Part shown: piece by piece, positions 43,906 to 54,441 of the stretch
How positions within the stretch are numbered: position 1 is the stretch's first letter
How the letters are laid out: each line of letters begins with the position of its first letter
Translations under genes and position numbers: made by a program
Notes under the pieces: generated by a model
The model's input: only the letters and a program-made list of their open reading frames with translations
Told to the model about the DNA's origin: nothing
Databases searched by the model: none
Assembly: GCF_038725785.1 (NCBI RefSeq)
Contig: NZ_CP109796.1
Coordinates: forward strand, 1,178,001-1,242,000
Length of the DNA: 64,000 bases
Origin: Termitidicoccus mucosus
GTDB taxonomy: Bacteria > Verrucomicrobiota > Verrucomicrobiia > Opitutales > Opitutaceae
Direction: 5' to 3'

Positions 43906-46900
43906 AACACACCCCATCATGGTGCGGGCGGTCCGCCTGCGGCCTCCCTTTCTGCGCCGCATTTTTCGCCCTCCTGCTTTGCGCCTTTTCCGTTGACGCC
44001 CGCGCTGCGCTTGCCGTCGCTCCCTCGTTCATCCCTGCCCAGAGCGGCCGCACTTGGATGGACATCGGTGGCGTGTGGAACGGCTCTGCCGAGGCCGATG
44101 CCGACACGGTTCGGCTGACCATAACCAACGACGCCGTCGAGCGCTACGAATTCGGGCTGGCGGTCACATTGCCCGCCCATTTCCACTACGTCCCCGGCAC
44201 CGCCAGCCTTTACAGTTCCACCGATCCCGAGTTGACGGGAGTCACCGCCGCCCAGACGGGCAACACGCTGACTTTCACCTTCCCCGAAGGCTACGACCTA
44301 CCGGCCGACGCCACACTGGTGATCGATTACGGTATCATCATCGCCGCCACCACGGATCTCGCACCCGGCACTTATGAGCAACTCGTCACCGCCCGCCACG
44401 CCGAGATGGAGGGCGGCGCGGCCACCCTGCAAACCACCGCCTCGCTTGGCATCTTCGTCCGCGCGGGCGCGAGCATGCTCATCGTCACGGCGGGGGACGG
44501 GAGCAACCGGCAAACCAAGGCCGTGGGCGAAACGGCCACTTTTCACGTCACCGTCGCCAACACCGGCCTCGGGGCGCTTTTCGATGTCGCGATCGATGAA
44601 TCGCTCATCTTCAACGCCAGCGACCGCTCACTCCAGCTCACCGGCATGGAAAAGATCGCCCCGGCCTCCCGCGCCGCCACCGGCTCCATGCCCATCCTTG
44701 TCATGCCCTACCTCGCTCCCGGCGAGAGTTTTGTCGTGGAGGTGCAGGCGCTCGTCACCGATTGCGACGCCATCTTCAACACCGTCTCGACCTACGACAT
44801 CACCGGCGGCATACTCAAGAGCGCCGATTCCGCCGTCACGCTCGATCTCAAGCAACCCCTCATCACCTACACGCCGCCCAATGTCACCCTGGCCTACGGA
44901 GCGCCTGTGCCCGTGGGGCCCTTCGTTGTGGCCAACACCAAACTCGGTCCCGCCCACAATGTCGTCCTCCAGACCAACCTCCATCAGCTTGGCGTCATGG
45001 TTGATGCGCTCACTGACGGATGGAGCTACGACCCCGGCACCGGCGCCTTCACTTACACCGGCAACGCTGACCATGCCATCGCCAACGGCATCGACATCCC
45101 CTTGGGGTTCAGTCTGGAGACCTCCAGCTACTGCAATGGCACGCCGGGCGGCGTTGTCATCTGGCGTTCCTCCTACACCAACGGCTGCGGCGATCCCTAT
45201 GCCACGCCCACCGCCATCTCCATCGTTTTTCCGCCGACTGGGGCTCCTGCCATCTCGCTGGGGCAAAGCGTCAGCCGTCGTATTGCCATTGGCGATGCCG
45301 CGCAGGCTTTTGTCGTCACTCTTTCCGCCGAGAACACAGACCTCATTGACAACGACACCATCGTTGTCACCGAGACCCTGCCCGCCGGCCTGCCTTTCGA
45401 TCCCCTAAGCATCACCGCCACGGCCGGCGACTTTGCCATAACCGGCGACATCATCACTTGGACGGTGGGCAAAGGCGCGCTCGCCGGCGGCAGTCAGGCC
45501 ACCCTCACCGTTCCCTTCGAATATACGCATCCCTGCGATGCCGGCGTGCAATACACCGCGACCGCCGGCATTGTTGGCGCGCAGTCCATCGGAGGTTGCG
45601 CTCTCGGCTCCACCGCCTCCGCCACCTTCTTCCTCTCCAACAACCCCGCGGCCACGGTCGAGCAATATTTCAACATCGCCTCGCCCCCTGAAGGCGGCGT
45701 CTTCGAGACCGGCCGTCACTCCACCGACGCCAGCCGCGAGATCGCCTTGGGCGAGGGCGAGTTCGTGTCCTTCGAGGCCTCCTATGCCTTCGGTGCCGGA
45801 TACATCGGCACTTGGAACGGATCGACTTACGTTGACGACTTCGGCGGGGCCGGCATCGCCGATCACCAGCGTCTGGTTCCCGACACGCTCCAATATTCGA
45901 TCAACGGAGGTTCGACATGGGCTCCCGTCCCCTCGGGCTTCGTGACCGGCGGCAACGGTGCCGCCCTCAACATTCAACTCGACTTCATCACCGGCGTGAC
46001 CGGGAGCGACTCCGTCGATGGGAAAGCACTGCGCATCCGCTATCAGGCAACCCTCACCGATTCCGCCCTCGGCGGGGGAATTCAGGGCGAGGTTCTCCAA
46101 GTGGCCCAGCTCTCCATCGCCGGGGTCCCGGCTGGCGCCCCCAGCACCTGCACCAATCCGCTGGAAAGCAACTTCCGTCAAGGCGTCTATTATAACATCG
46201 CCCGTGCGGCGGCTTCCGTCTCGGTTTCTTTCGACAAGCCCGACCCGGCCCGCTGCGAAATCATCGGGGTGACCCTCGCCGTCGACAAACACCCCACCGG
46301 CAAGTACGTCCGCAACCTCGACATCGTCCTTGATCTTGGCTCCCACTACGAGTTTCTCCCCGAGGGCGAGCAATCGTTCTCCTATTCCGGCGATTTCAAT
46401 AGTGGCAATCTCATCCTTTCCGGCGCCCCTGGCGCTCCCGTCTTCACCTACAACCCCGCCAACCCGCTCACCCAGGCGAGCACAGTCACGTTCCGCGTCC
46501 GCCTCAAACCCGGCGCCCCTATCGCGCCGGCCCAGCTCAAGGCCACCGTCAACTACGACGACTTGCAGACCTCCACGTCTCCCGACAAGACGGAATTTGC
46601 CACCTCCGCCCACACCCAGCCCATTCTCGTCCGCTCCGCCCAGCTCGCCATCCGTGCCACGCCCGACACCGTCATCGTCTCCGGCCAGAGGGTCGAGTGG
46701 GACATCCATGCCACCAACACCGGCGACGGCATCGCTTACGACAGCCAGCTCACCAACCGCATGCCCTTCACACTCAAGGTCGATGAAGGCGCCACCAATG
46801 CCGCCAACAGCGGCGCCGCCCTCGTCCGCACCTCGACTGGCAGCGGTCCCACCTATCGGGAGACACTGGCTTGGACGCTCGGCGACATCGCCCAAGGCGA

Positions 46901-49900
46901 TACGGTAACCCGCCGGGTCATCGCCATCATCGACACCGATACTTCCTGTGCCTTTGCCAATGGCAGCAACGAAATCGAGGCGCACTGGGGTTGCGGCGAC
47001 TCCTGGTTTGGCGCTGCGGTCATGCTGGCCCCAAAATACACCACACCGCAGGGCCAGATGCTCGTCGCCCACGACACCGCCAACTCCGTGGCCAGGCTTT
47101 GCGGCGACGGTCTCATCGAAATCATCGTCCGCAATACCGGCGCGGGCGACATTCACAATGTCGTCGTAAAGGAAGTCCTCGACTCCTCGCTGATCTTCAA
47201 AACCAACACCGCGCAATACTCCATCGACGGCGGCGCATGGACGGGCGCACCCGATCCCGACGGCTTGGGAACAATAACCAACCCCTATCAGTGGACCAGT
47301 GCCGGGATTGCCAAACTCACCCGCCTGCGCCATGCCGGTGCTTCCAGCGAGAGCGGTGAGATTCCCCAGGAGATCCGCATCCGTTTCAATGTCACGGCAG
47401 GCGGCACCTTTCCTGCCACCACGCCCACCGCCGCTGCCTCCGCCACCGGCCAGATCGCCTGCGGCGACGACGCCCTCTCCCTGAGCCCCGGCATCGTCAG
47501 CATCAAGAGCGAAAAACCCGAGGTCACCGTCACCAAGACCGCCCGCAACGACAGCGCCGGGCAGACCGCCTTCGCCGAAACCGTCTATGGCGGACGCGGC
47601 GACACCATCGAGTGGCGTATCGTTATCGCCAACACCGGCAACGTTGCCGCCACCCATCTGCGTCTCTCCGATGCCTTGAGCGGCACCGGTGGCGCGGCCA
47701 TCATCTCCAGCGCGGATGACACGGGCTCCGGTTTCAGTCCCGGCAACATCCTCGCCGGGCAGGTCATCTCTCTTTCCGATCTCCCCGCTGGTGCCACCCG
47801 CACCTATCTCATCACCGAAGTCCTCGGTTCCGACTGCAATATCGCCCCGTCCCGCAACACCGAGGTGAGCTGGGGCTGCGACGTGCCTCCCGCCGGTCAG
47901 CATAATGACATCGACGCCCCTGGCACGCCCATGGATGCCGCCACTCTGATCCTCGCTCCTGCGATCGGCGCCGGCACCGAAATCAGCCAGACCATCACCT
48001 ACCTCTCTGGCGGCCGCGCCCGGGTCGTGGCCGAAATCATCAACCGCGGTGGCAATGCCTACAACCTGAGTGTCACCAATACCTTCCCGAACCCCAATAT
48101 GGTGCTCGACGAAACCGCGACGCCTGTCGTTGCGCACGATCGCCTCTCCGGCAGCCCCTACTCCGGAGCTCCCGTCGAGCAGGTCACCAGCGTGGTGGTG
48201 AACAACGACGCCCTCCTGTCGCCCGAGTTCACCCTTCACGGCGCCGGGACCGGGAACCCCGCCATCGGCGATCATATCCTTCGCTACGGCGACCGCATCA
48301 CGCTCACCTACTATGTGCGTTCTGCCGTTTTCGATGAAGATTTCGCCAACACCTTCCCCGCGCTCACCACGCAAGATTCCACCAACAGCCGCGACCCCGC
48401 CCCGCCGGCATCCGGCAACAATACGGTGAAGGTCGATTACCGGAACAGTTGCGACAACCCCCTCTCCAACTCGCACACCGCCACCATCGATCTGCTTTCC
48501 CCAAACCTCGATATCACCGCCGCCTCTCCCGGCAATTTCGTGATCACCGATTCCACCGCGCGAGATTACACCTTCACCCTCCAAAACGTCGGCGATGCTG
48601 GATCCCTCGCCAGCCACATCACCGCCGATTTTCCCGAGCTCGGCACCGGCTGGACCATCAACAGCATCCGGATCAGTGCCGCCACCGCAGGCACCGGCGG
48701 CACCGTGTCCACCGTCGGAGCCAACGCAACGCTGGAGGGTGGCCTATGGACCTTTGCGCCTTTGCAGCTCGGCACACTGGGGACTGGCGGGAGCATTACC
48801 ATCACCGTCAACGCCGCCTACAGTGGCACGCCGGCCTCCCTCCGGCTCCGACTCCGCGTCCGGGGCGAGGCCCGCGGTGCGGATGGCGCTGCCGTCACCA
48901 ATTACTACTCCCATGACCAGCGCGGCCAGCGTGTCATCGGTGTGGAACTGGACAAGACGGTGCAAGGCACCAGCGAGCCGGATGCGCACTCTTCCGGAGC
49001 CAATGTGCTCATCGGCGAGGAGGCCACTTTCCGCCTTCGCGCCCGCCTCTTTGGGGCCGAAGCCGGTGTCAGTGGCATCAGGATTCACGATACTCCCACG
49101 GATTCCAACGGCCCTCTCCATCTCGGTCTGGCCTACGTCTCGCACACTCCGACCGGAGATAGCAAAATCACACCGTCATCCGTAACGCCGCCGCTGTCGG
49201 TCAGAGAACCTCCCTCAATGGCGGAAAGCCGCGTGGTGTTTGTTTTGCCCGACCTCAGCGAGACAGCGATCAACAACGATGACGACAATCTCTTCGAAAC
49301 CGATCTCACGGTCCGCGTCCTCAATATCGCCGGCAACGTCGCCGCCGTTTCCAAGTCCCTCCGCAACAATCTCGGCCTCCAGTTTAATTATCTCGGACAG
49401 CTCTTTCGCAGCAACGATACCGATGACGCTTTCTCCACTGGTGGCAGCGACGTGACCCCCACCGCCAGTCTGCATCGACACGCGGATGTCACGGTCCACC
49501 GGCCCGCGCTGGATGTCACCCGGCAGGTCCGCAACCGCGGTCCCGGCGGCACGGCCACTCCGGCCTTTGCCGACACCCTCACTGGCGCCCAAGCGGGCGA
49601 CGTGATCGAATACCGGATCGAGGTCAAGAATACAGCCCCCACCGCCGGCCTCTTCAGCCTGCATGTCGAGGACACCCTTCCGGCCAAGGTGGTGCTGGTC
49701 GCAGATGCCGCTGGTCTCGATACGAACAATGACGGCATCGTTGACGTGGCCGGAGGAACCATTGCCAGCGGCAACAAGATGACCTTCGACTGGACCGTAT
49801 TTTCTTCCGGCACGGAAGGCTCCAATCTCGTCCGGCTCGATGCAGGCGTATCGCTTGTTCTGCTCTATCGCGGCACGCTCGATTCCAGCGTGAATCCGCT

Positions 49901-52900
49901 CGAAAACCTCCAGAGCGTCGCCAAGGTCGTCGCGCGGTCCGTCCCCGTAAACTCCGACCTCACGGCCGTCAATCAAACCGGCACCATGGGCGTCGCGGCC
50001 GACAACAACACCGACGGCACCGCCCCCATCGCCGCCCGCACGCTCACGGCGGAGCGCGCCGCCACGGTGGCCGTCGCCCCCATCAGCGTCGTTGAAAACA
50101 AAAAGCAGATCATCGCCCGCTCTGTCGCCACCGACATGGCCGCGCCGGTGGTCATCGGCGAACAAATCCGTTACCAGATCGGCCTTGTCATTCCCAAGGG
50201 CACTGTGCCCCGTCTCAAGGTTTACGACCAGCTTCCGGCCGGGCTCGAATTCCTCAATTTCGAAACCGTGCAGTTTGGCGAAGCCTTTGCCGATGACACC
50301 CAGCCAAACACCCAGGTCGAGGCGCAGTCCATCACGTGGGACTTTGGCGACAACCGCCTTGTCAACGACGGCACCCCGGCCGAACGCACCGTGCTCCTCA
50401 CCTACGTGGCGCAGGTTCGCAATGTCGCGGCGAACATCCGCGGCGCGTCAATCACCAATGCCGCCACCTTTACCTTCACCGTCGGCGGCACGCCCGAGGT
50501 TATTGCCCCTGTCACCGTCGCCGTGGCCGAACCCAATGTCACCCTCACCCGGCAGGTGCGCAACGTCACCCGCAGCGGTAGTTTTTCTTCAACCGCCACC
50601 GCTGACGCTGGCGACATCATTGAATACCAGGTCGCCCTCACCAACGCCACTGGCACGAACATCTCCACCGCCCGCGACCTCAACCTCGTGGAAACCCTGC
50701 CCCTTGGCCTCACCTACGTGCTTGATTCAACCATCTCGCCCTCCGGCTGGGCGGCACTCGGCAACCCGCAGATTACCGGCGATGCAGATTTGGGTTATGT
50801 CCTCACTTGGGGACGCGGCCGGGGCGACACTTCCACCAAACACGATCTCGCTCCCGGAGAAAGCAAGGCCTTCACCTTCCAAGTCACGGTGGACAATACC
50901 TCCCGCCCCCTCCAGCAATACCAGAGTATCCTCGCCGCCGACTGGACCTCGCTCGACGGCGCCGGTCCGATTCTTGACGCCTACGCGCTTGGCTCCGCCG
51001 GCGATACGCTCGGCGAACGCACCGGCGTCGCATCCGACACGCTCAACACGTATCTCAAGACGACCTCCATCACCGCTACCGCGCTCAACTCCACGAGCAT
51101 CACCAAGGTTAAGTCCGGTGACACCCTCCCGCGCACCGCTGCCGACGAAACCGGCGCGTCGCCCGACGGCTTCCGTATCGGCGACATCATCACCTACACC
51201 GTGACCGCCACCTTGCAGGAAGGCACCCTCCCCGGTTTCCGGATCGACGACACGCTTCCCTCCGGCCTCGCCTTTATCGACACCGTGTCGATCCTCCCTG
51301 CCACCCATGCTGGTATCCCGACGGACACAACCCCGTTCTTCTACACCACACCCGATCCGGGCAACACCACCGCGCCCGCCACCGGCGCCACCGGTGCCAT
51401 CGCCTGGCAATTCGGCAACCTCGTAAACTCCGGCGATAACAACACGGCCAACGACACCCTCGTCCTCACCTACCGGGCTCGCGTCATTGATGTGGACGGT
51501 CTCCTTCCTCCCGTTGCTACGCCCGCCGCCACCGCCACCACGCTCGAAAACTCCGCCGCTCCCGTCTACCGCGATGCCCTTGATAATCCCGCCGGCCCCG
51601 ACGCCGTGAAGGCTCCGGTCACCATACGCCAGCCTCGCCTCACGCTCACACGCACCGCCCTTGATCCCGATCCCGCCCTCTGCTCCGCCAACGTCCTGCG
51701 GCCCGGCGACACGGGCAAATTCAGACTCACCGTTACCAACACCGGCACCGCGCCCGCCTACAACATCCGGCTCACCGAGACGCTGCCTTTCCACTTGCGC
51801 GACACTCCGCCCCAGCTCAGCTCCGCCTCGATCGACGGCTCCCCCGTCACCGATCTGGCACTCATCGACCGCGTATGGAATGACACAACGGGCGTCTGGA
51901 CCTTTACCCTGGCTGATGCCCAGATACTCCGTCCCGACCAGACGCTGGTCCTCAACTACACCTACACCGTCGATGCCACGGCGCCCAAGGGAGAGACCCT
52001 TTCTCCCATTGTTGGCATCGTCACCGAGTATTATTCCCTGCCTCCCGAGACACCTGTGGCCAACCCGCACCGCCGCCAGTATGCCCCGGTCTCCGCAACC
52101 GACAACACGATCATCATCGGCCTTGAAATCAAGGGCTTTGTTTACAACGACATCGAGCCCAACGGCCATCGCGACGGCTTCGAGGACTGGAGCGCCGGTC
52201 CGGCCGTTTACGTCAACCTCGTCAACAGCAGCAACCAGGTATGCCGCTCCGTTCAGGTCGCCGCCGCTTCGGCGGGCGATTATCTCCTCCCCCGCGTCGC
52301 TCCCGGCTCCTACCGGGTCATCGTCACCGACTCCGCGACCTCGATCACCGCCGCCGCCCCCCTTGCCTGGCTCTTCCGTTCGCCCGCCGACGGCATTCGC
52401 CCCGTCACCCTCGGCAAGGTTGACCTCCTGGAAGAAAACTTTGGTCTCTATCAGGGCACCGGCACGTTCACTGGTGTCGTTTTCAAGGATGCGGGTGACA
52501 CCAGCGGCACGGGGGCGAACAACGGCCAGCAGGATCCTGCCGAGCCCGGCATCGCCGGCGTCACCGTGCGCCTGCTCAAGAGCGGCACTGAAATCGCCAC
52601 TGCCGTCACCGACGGTTCCGGTCGGTTTGCCCTTTACGTGCCCTCTTCCGGCCCCAACATCGTGAGTTTCGGCGATACGCTCGTCATCGAAGAAGTAAAC
52701 CCCGCTGGTTATATCTCCACCGGGGCGACTGTGCCCGCCGGGATCTCCGGTGACTACAATCGTGGCACCGACTGCATCACCTTCACCTACATTCTCGCTG
52801 GTTCCATGAGCGGGTTCAGGTTCGGCGACGTGCCGGTCAACGCCTTCCACACCGACGGCGCGCAGACCATCCTGCCCGGTGCGGTGGCCTTTTACCGCCA

Positions 52901-53534
52901 CACCTTTGTGGCCGGCACCGCCGGTACGGTTACCTTCACCTCCGGCAATTCCGCCACCCCGGACATCCCTTGGGCGCAGGTTATCCTTCGCGACAACAAC
53001 TGCAACGGCACGCCCGGCTCCGCCGTCACCACCTCCATCGCGGTGAAAGCGGGCGATGAAGTATGCATCATCCTGAAAGACGCCTCCCCCGCCGGGGCGC
53101 CTTGGAGCGCGGTAAACACCACCACGGTCATTGCGACGTTTGTTTACACCGGGGCCGATCCCGCGCTTCTCGACTCGGTCCTTGCCCGGCAGGATGTCAC
53201 CACCGTCGGTGCGGTGGCCAGCGCCGGCCTGCAACTCGTCAAGAACGTGGACAAGAATACCGCAACTCCAGGCGCTGAAATCGAATACACGATCACCTAT
53301 ACCAATACGGGTGCAGGCGAGTTGACCGATCTTTTCATCGCCGACTCCACGCCCGCCTACACGACTTTCATCGAGGCCTCTGCCGAGACGCCGTTTCCTG
53401 CCGATCTCGACACGGTGGTGGTTACGGCGCCTTCCGTCGGCGGCACGGGCGCGATTACCTGGACCTTTACCGGAGCCCTCGCCCCCGGCGCAGGCGGCAC
53501 GGTCCGCTTCAAGATAAAGGTGGACGGCCAATGA
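43902..53534 (+). CDS. 3210-residue exported giant multi-DUF11 protein
   Basis: ATG 43902 is chosen over 43869: GGAGG lies 7 bp upstream, it overlaps the previous stop as ATGA, and a signal peptide follows (PFCAAFFALLLCAFSVDARAA). The chain is one long series of DUF11-type beta-sandwiches, for example TATFHVTVANTGLG-like, RVEWDIHATNTGDGIAYDSQ, DTIEWRIVIANTGNVAATHL, GDVIEYRIEVKNTAPTAGL, GDIIEYQVALTNATGTNIS, GKFRLTVTNTGTAPAYNIRL. Two SdrD-B-like modules occur at about 2739-2820 (IKGFVYNDIEPNGHRDG) and 2851-2950 (FTGVVFKDAGDTSGTG), and a last DUF11 at 3107-3210 (GAEIEYTITYTNTGAGELTD). There is no anchor at the C-terminus. Predicted length is hundreds of nanometres if extended. Function unknown; surface fibre or adhesin likely. 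Confidence 0.85.
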   Translation: MKHTPSWCGRSACGLPFCAAFFALLLCAFSVDARAALAVAPSFIPAQSGRTWMDIGGVWNGSAEADADTVRLTITNDAVERYEFGLAVTLPAHFHYVPGTASLYSSTDPELTGVTAAQTGNTLTFTFPEGYDLPADATLVIDYGIIIAATTDLAPGTYEQLVTARHAEMEGGAATLQTTASLGIFVRAGASMLIVTAGDGSNRQTKAVGETATFHVTVANTGLGALFDVAIDESLIFNASDRSLQLTGMEKIAPASRAATGSMPILVMPYLAPGESFVVEVQALVTDCDAIFNTVSTYDITGGILKSADSAVTLDLKQPLITYTPPNVTLAYGAPVPVGPFVVANTKLGPAHNVVLQTNLHQLGVMVDALTDGWSYDPGTGAFTYTGNADHAIANGIDIPLGFSLETSSYCNGTPGGVVIWRSSYTNGCGDPYATPTAISIVFPPTGAPAISLGQSVSRRIAIGDAAQAFVVTLSAENTDLIDNDTIVVTETLPAGLPFDPLSITATAGDFAITGDIITWTVGKGALAGGSQATLTVPFEYTHPCDAGVQYTATAGIVGAQSIGGCALGSTASATFFLSNNPAATVEQYFNIASPPEGGVFETGRHSTDASREIALGEGEFVSFEASYAFGAGYIGTWNGSTYVDDFGGAGIADHQRLVPDTLQYSINGGSTWAPVPSGFVTGGNGAALNIQLDFITGVTGSDSVDGKALRIRYQATLTDSALGGGIQGEVLQVAQLSIAGVPAGAPSTCTNPLESNFRQGVYYNIARAAASVSVSFDKPDPARCEIIGVTLAVDKHPTGKYVRNLDIVLDLGSHYEFLPEGEQSFSYSGDFNSGNLILSGAPGAPVFTYNPANPLTQASTVTFRVRLKPGAPIAPAQLKATVNYDDLQTSTSPDKTEFATSAHTQPILVRSAQLAIRATPDTVIVSGQRVEWDIHATNTGDGIAYDSQLTNRMPFTLKVDEGATNAANSGAALVRTSTGSGPTYRETLAWTLGDIAQGDTVTRRVIAIIDTDTSCAFANGSNEIEAHWGCGDSWFGAAVMLAPKYTTPQGQMLVAHDTANSVARLCGDGLIEIIVRNTGAGDIHNVVVKEVLDSSLIFKTNTAQYSIDGGAWTGAPDPDGLGTITNPYQWTSAGIAKLTRLRHAGASSESGEIPQEIRIRFNVTAGGTFPATTPTAAASATGQIACGDDALSLSPGIVSIKSEKPEVTVTKTARNDSAGQTAFAETVYGGRGDTIEWRIVIANTGNVAATHLRLSDALSGTGGAAIISSADDTGSGFSPGNILAGQVISLSDLPAGATRTYLITEVLGSDCNIAPSRNTEVSWGCDVPPAGQHNDIDAPGTPMDAATLILAPAIGAGTEISQTITYLSGGRARVVAEIINRGGNAYNLSVTNTFPNPNMVLDETATPVVAHDRLSGSPYSGAPVEQVTSVVVNNDALLSPEFTLHGAGTGNPAIGDHILRYGDRITLTYYVRSAVFDEDFANTFPALTTQDSTNSRDPAPPASGNNTVKVDYRNSCDNPLSNSHTATIDLLSPNLDITAASPGNFVITDSTARDYTFTLQNVGDAGSLASHITADFPELGTGWTINSIRISAATAGTGGTVSTVGANATLEGGLWTFAPLQLGTLGTGGSITITVNAAYSGTPASLRLRLRVRGEARGADGAAVTNYYSHDQRGQRVIGVELDKTVQGTSEPDAHSSGANVLIGEEATFRLRARLFGAEAGVSGIRIHDTPTDSNGPLHLGLAYVSHTPTGDSKITPSSVTPPLSVREPPSMAESRVVFVLPDLSETAINNDDDNLFETDLTVRVLNIAGNVAAVSKSLRNNLGLQFNYLGQLFRSNDTDDAFSTGGSDVTPTASLHRHADVTVHRPALDVTRQVRNRGPGGTATPAFADTLTGAQAGDVIEYRIEVKNTAPTAGLFSLHVEDTLPAKVVLVADAAGLDTNNDGIVDVAGGTIASGNKMTFDWTVFSSGTEGSNLVRLDAGVSLVLLYRGTLDSSVNPLENLQSVAKVVARSVPVNSDLTAVNQTGTMGVAADNNTDGTAPIAARTLTAERAATVAVAPISVVENKKQIIARSVATDMAAPVVIGEQIRYQIGLVIPKGTVPRLKVYDQLPAGLEFLNFETVQFGEAFADDTQPNTQVEAQSITWDFGDNRLVNDGTPAERTVLLTYVAQVRNVAANIRGASITNAATFTFTVGGTPEVIAPVTVAVAEPNVTLTRQVRNVTRSGSFSSTATADAGDIIEYQVALTNATGTNISTARDLNLVETLPLGLTYVLDSTISPSGWAALGNPQITGDADLGYVLTWGRGRGDTSTKHDLAPGESKAFTFQVTVDNTSRPLQQYQSILAADWTSLDGAGPILDAYALGSAGDTLGERTGVASDTLNTYLKTTSITATALNSTSITKVKSGDTLPRTAADETGASPDGFRIGDIITYTVTATLQEGTLPGFRIDDTLPSGLAFIDTVSILPATHAGIPTDTTPFFYTTPDPGNTTAPATGATGAIAWQFGNLVNSGDNNTANDTLVLTYRARVIDVDGLLPPVATPAATATTLENSAAPVYRDALDNPAGPDAVKAPVTIRQPRLTLTRTALDPDPALCSANVLRPGDTGKFRLTVTNTGTAPAYNIRLTETLPFHLRDTPPQLSSASIDGSPVTDLALIDRVWNDTTGVWTFTLADAQILRPDQTLVLNYTYTVDATAPKGETLSPIVGIVTEYYSLPPETPVANPHRRQYAPVSATDNTIIIGLEIKGFVYNDIEPNGHRDGFEDWSAGPAVYVNLVNSSNQVCRSVQVAAASAGDYLLPRVAPGSYRVIVTDSATSITAAAPLAWLFRSPADGIRPVTLGKVDLLEENFGLYQGTGTFTGVVFKDAGDTSGTGANNGQQDPAEPGIAGVTVRLLKSGTEIATAVTDGSGRFALYVPSSGPNIVSFGDTLVIEEVNPAGYISTGATVPAGISGDYNRGTDCITFTYILAGSMSGFRFGDVPVNAFHTDGAQTILPGAVAFYRHTFVAGTAGTVTFTSGNSATPDIPWAQVILRDNNCNGTPGSAVTTSIAVKAGDEVCIILKDASPAGAPWSAVNTTTVIATFVYTGADPALLDSVLARQDVTTVGAVASAGLQLVKNVDKNTATPGAEIEYTITYTNTGAGELTDLFIADSTPAYTTFIEASAETPFPADLDTVVVTAPSVGGTGAITWTFTGALAPGAGGTVRFKIKVDGQ

Positions 53535-54199
53535 GCGATCTCATGAAAAAATCCGGCATCCTGCTTTGGTGCACTGTGGTATGCGCTCTTTGCGCATCCC
53601 CGCTCCCGGCCCAACTCACATGGACGACCACCCGCATCGAACTCACCTCGCAACCCGGTGACGCCACGCTCACGGCCTCCTACCCGTTCGCAAACCGCAC
53701 CAACGCCACGATCAACATTCTCGATATCCACGCTGCCTGCGGCTGCACCACGCCCGAGCTCGAAAAAAAAACCTACGCCCCCGGTGAAAAGGGCGAGGTC
53801 AAGGTGACCTTCACCATCGGTTCCCGCCAGGGCTCGCAAACTAAGACGATTACCCTCCGCACCGACGCCGGTGACACCATCCTGCAATTCGTTGCCACCA
53901 TCCCGCAACGCCTGCAAATCTCTCCCCGGCTCGTTATCTTCAGGCCCGGCGATGATACCCCCCGTCACATCCAACTGTCCTTTCGCACTGATATTCCCGT
54001 CACCGACGTTACCCTCTCCGATCCCGGCTCCGCCTTCACTGTCAGGCTGGCCGAGGATCAACCCGGAACTGACTACACGCTTGCCGTCGCGCCCGCCGAT
54101 CACGGCGAGGCCCTCACCACCCTTGTCATTCGCAGCAAGGGTGCATCGGGCGTCACCTACACCGACACGGTGTTTTTCCGCCGCATGGCATCCCGCTGA
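53531..54199 (+). CDS. exported DUF1573-domain protein
   Basis: 222 residues; the ATG overlaps the stop of the giant gene as ATGA, so the two are translationally coupled (an ATG four codons later is possible). Signal peptide KKSGILLWCTVVCALCASPLPA. The mature part matches DUF1573, an immunoglobulin-like fold with the signature ILDIHAACGCTTPELEKKTYAPGEKGEV and the following VKVTFTIGSRQGSQTKTITL. DUF1573 proteins are usually found outside the cytoplasm in Bacteroidota and PVC bacteria and have no settled function. As the last gene of the DUF11 operon it might be a periplasmic chaperone or assembly factor for the large subunits; this is inference only. Confidence 0.85.
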   Translation: MSDLMKKSGILLWCTVVCALCASPLPAQLTWTTTRIELTSQPGDATLTASYPFANRTNATINILDIHAACGCTTPELEKKTYAPGEKGEVKVTFTIGSRQGSQTKTITLRTDAGDTILQFVATIPQRLQISPRLVIFRPGDDTPRHIQLSFRTDIPVTDVTLSDPGSAFTVRLAEDQPGTDYTLAVAPADHGEALTTLVIRSKGASGVTYTDTVFFRRMASR

Positions 54200-54441
54200 C
54201 ATTCCATACGACTGCCGACCGGATCCATGCTGAAAACGAACAGCCGCATTTTTGGCATTACAGTATGTTTCAAGAATATAATTTCAAAATGGCATTTATT
54301 AACGAAATATTTAAACAAGAGATGACCTATATAATAAATGAACTAATTCACTGGATTTAAATTTCTGCTATATGACCTAGTGTATTACATTACGCTCTCG
54401 CCGTTCCGAATTAGATATTTTCTGTGAGCTAATCCATTACC
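54200..54441. promoter_or_regulatory. AT-rich promoter region of the histidine kinase gene
   Basis: 242 bp between the DUF1573 stop and the kinase ATG. Composition drops sharply to AT-rich. A TATAAT box lies at 54330-54335, without a good -35. The word ATGACCTA occurs twice, at 54322-54329 and 54372-54379, exactly 50 bp apart (about five helix turns), which would put two regulator subunits on one face of the DNA. No clear terminator for the DUF11 operon was found. Confidence 0.4.

Noticed and set aside
45405-48617. 1070-residue open frame on the minus strand inside the giant DUF11 gene
   Set aside because: It is antisense to a strongly supported gene, is built of low-complexity G/V/A/D/E sequence without motifs or signal peptide, and is explained by the high-GC third-position pattern of the opposite strand. 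The same applies to the minus-strand frames at 38644-41007 and 50727-53531.
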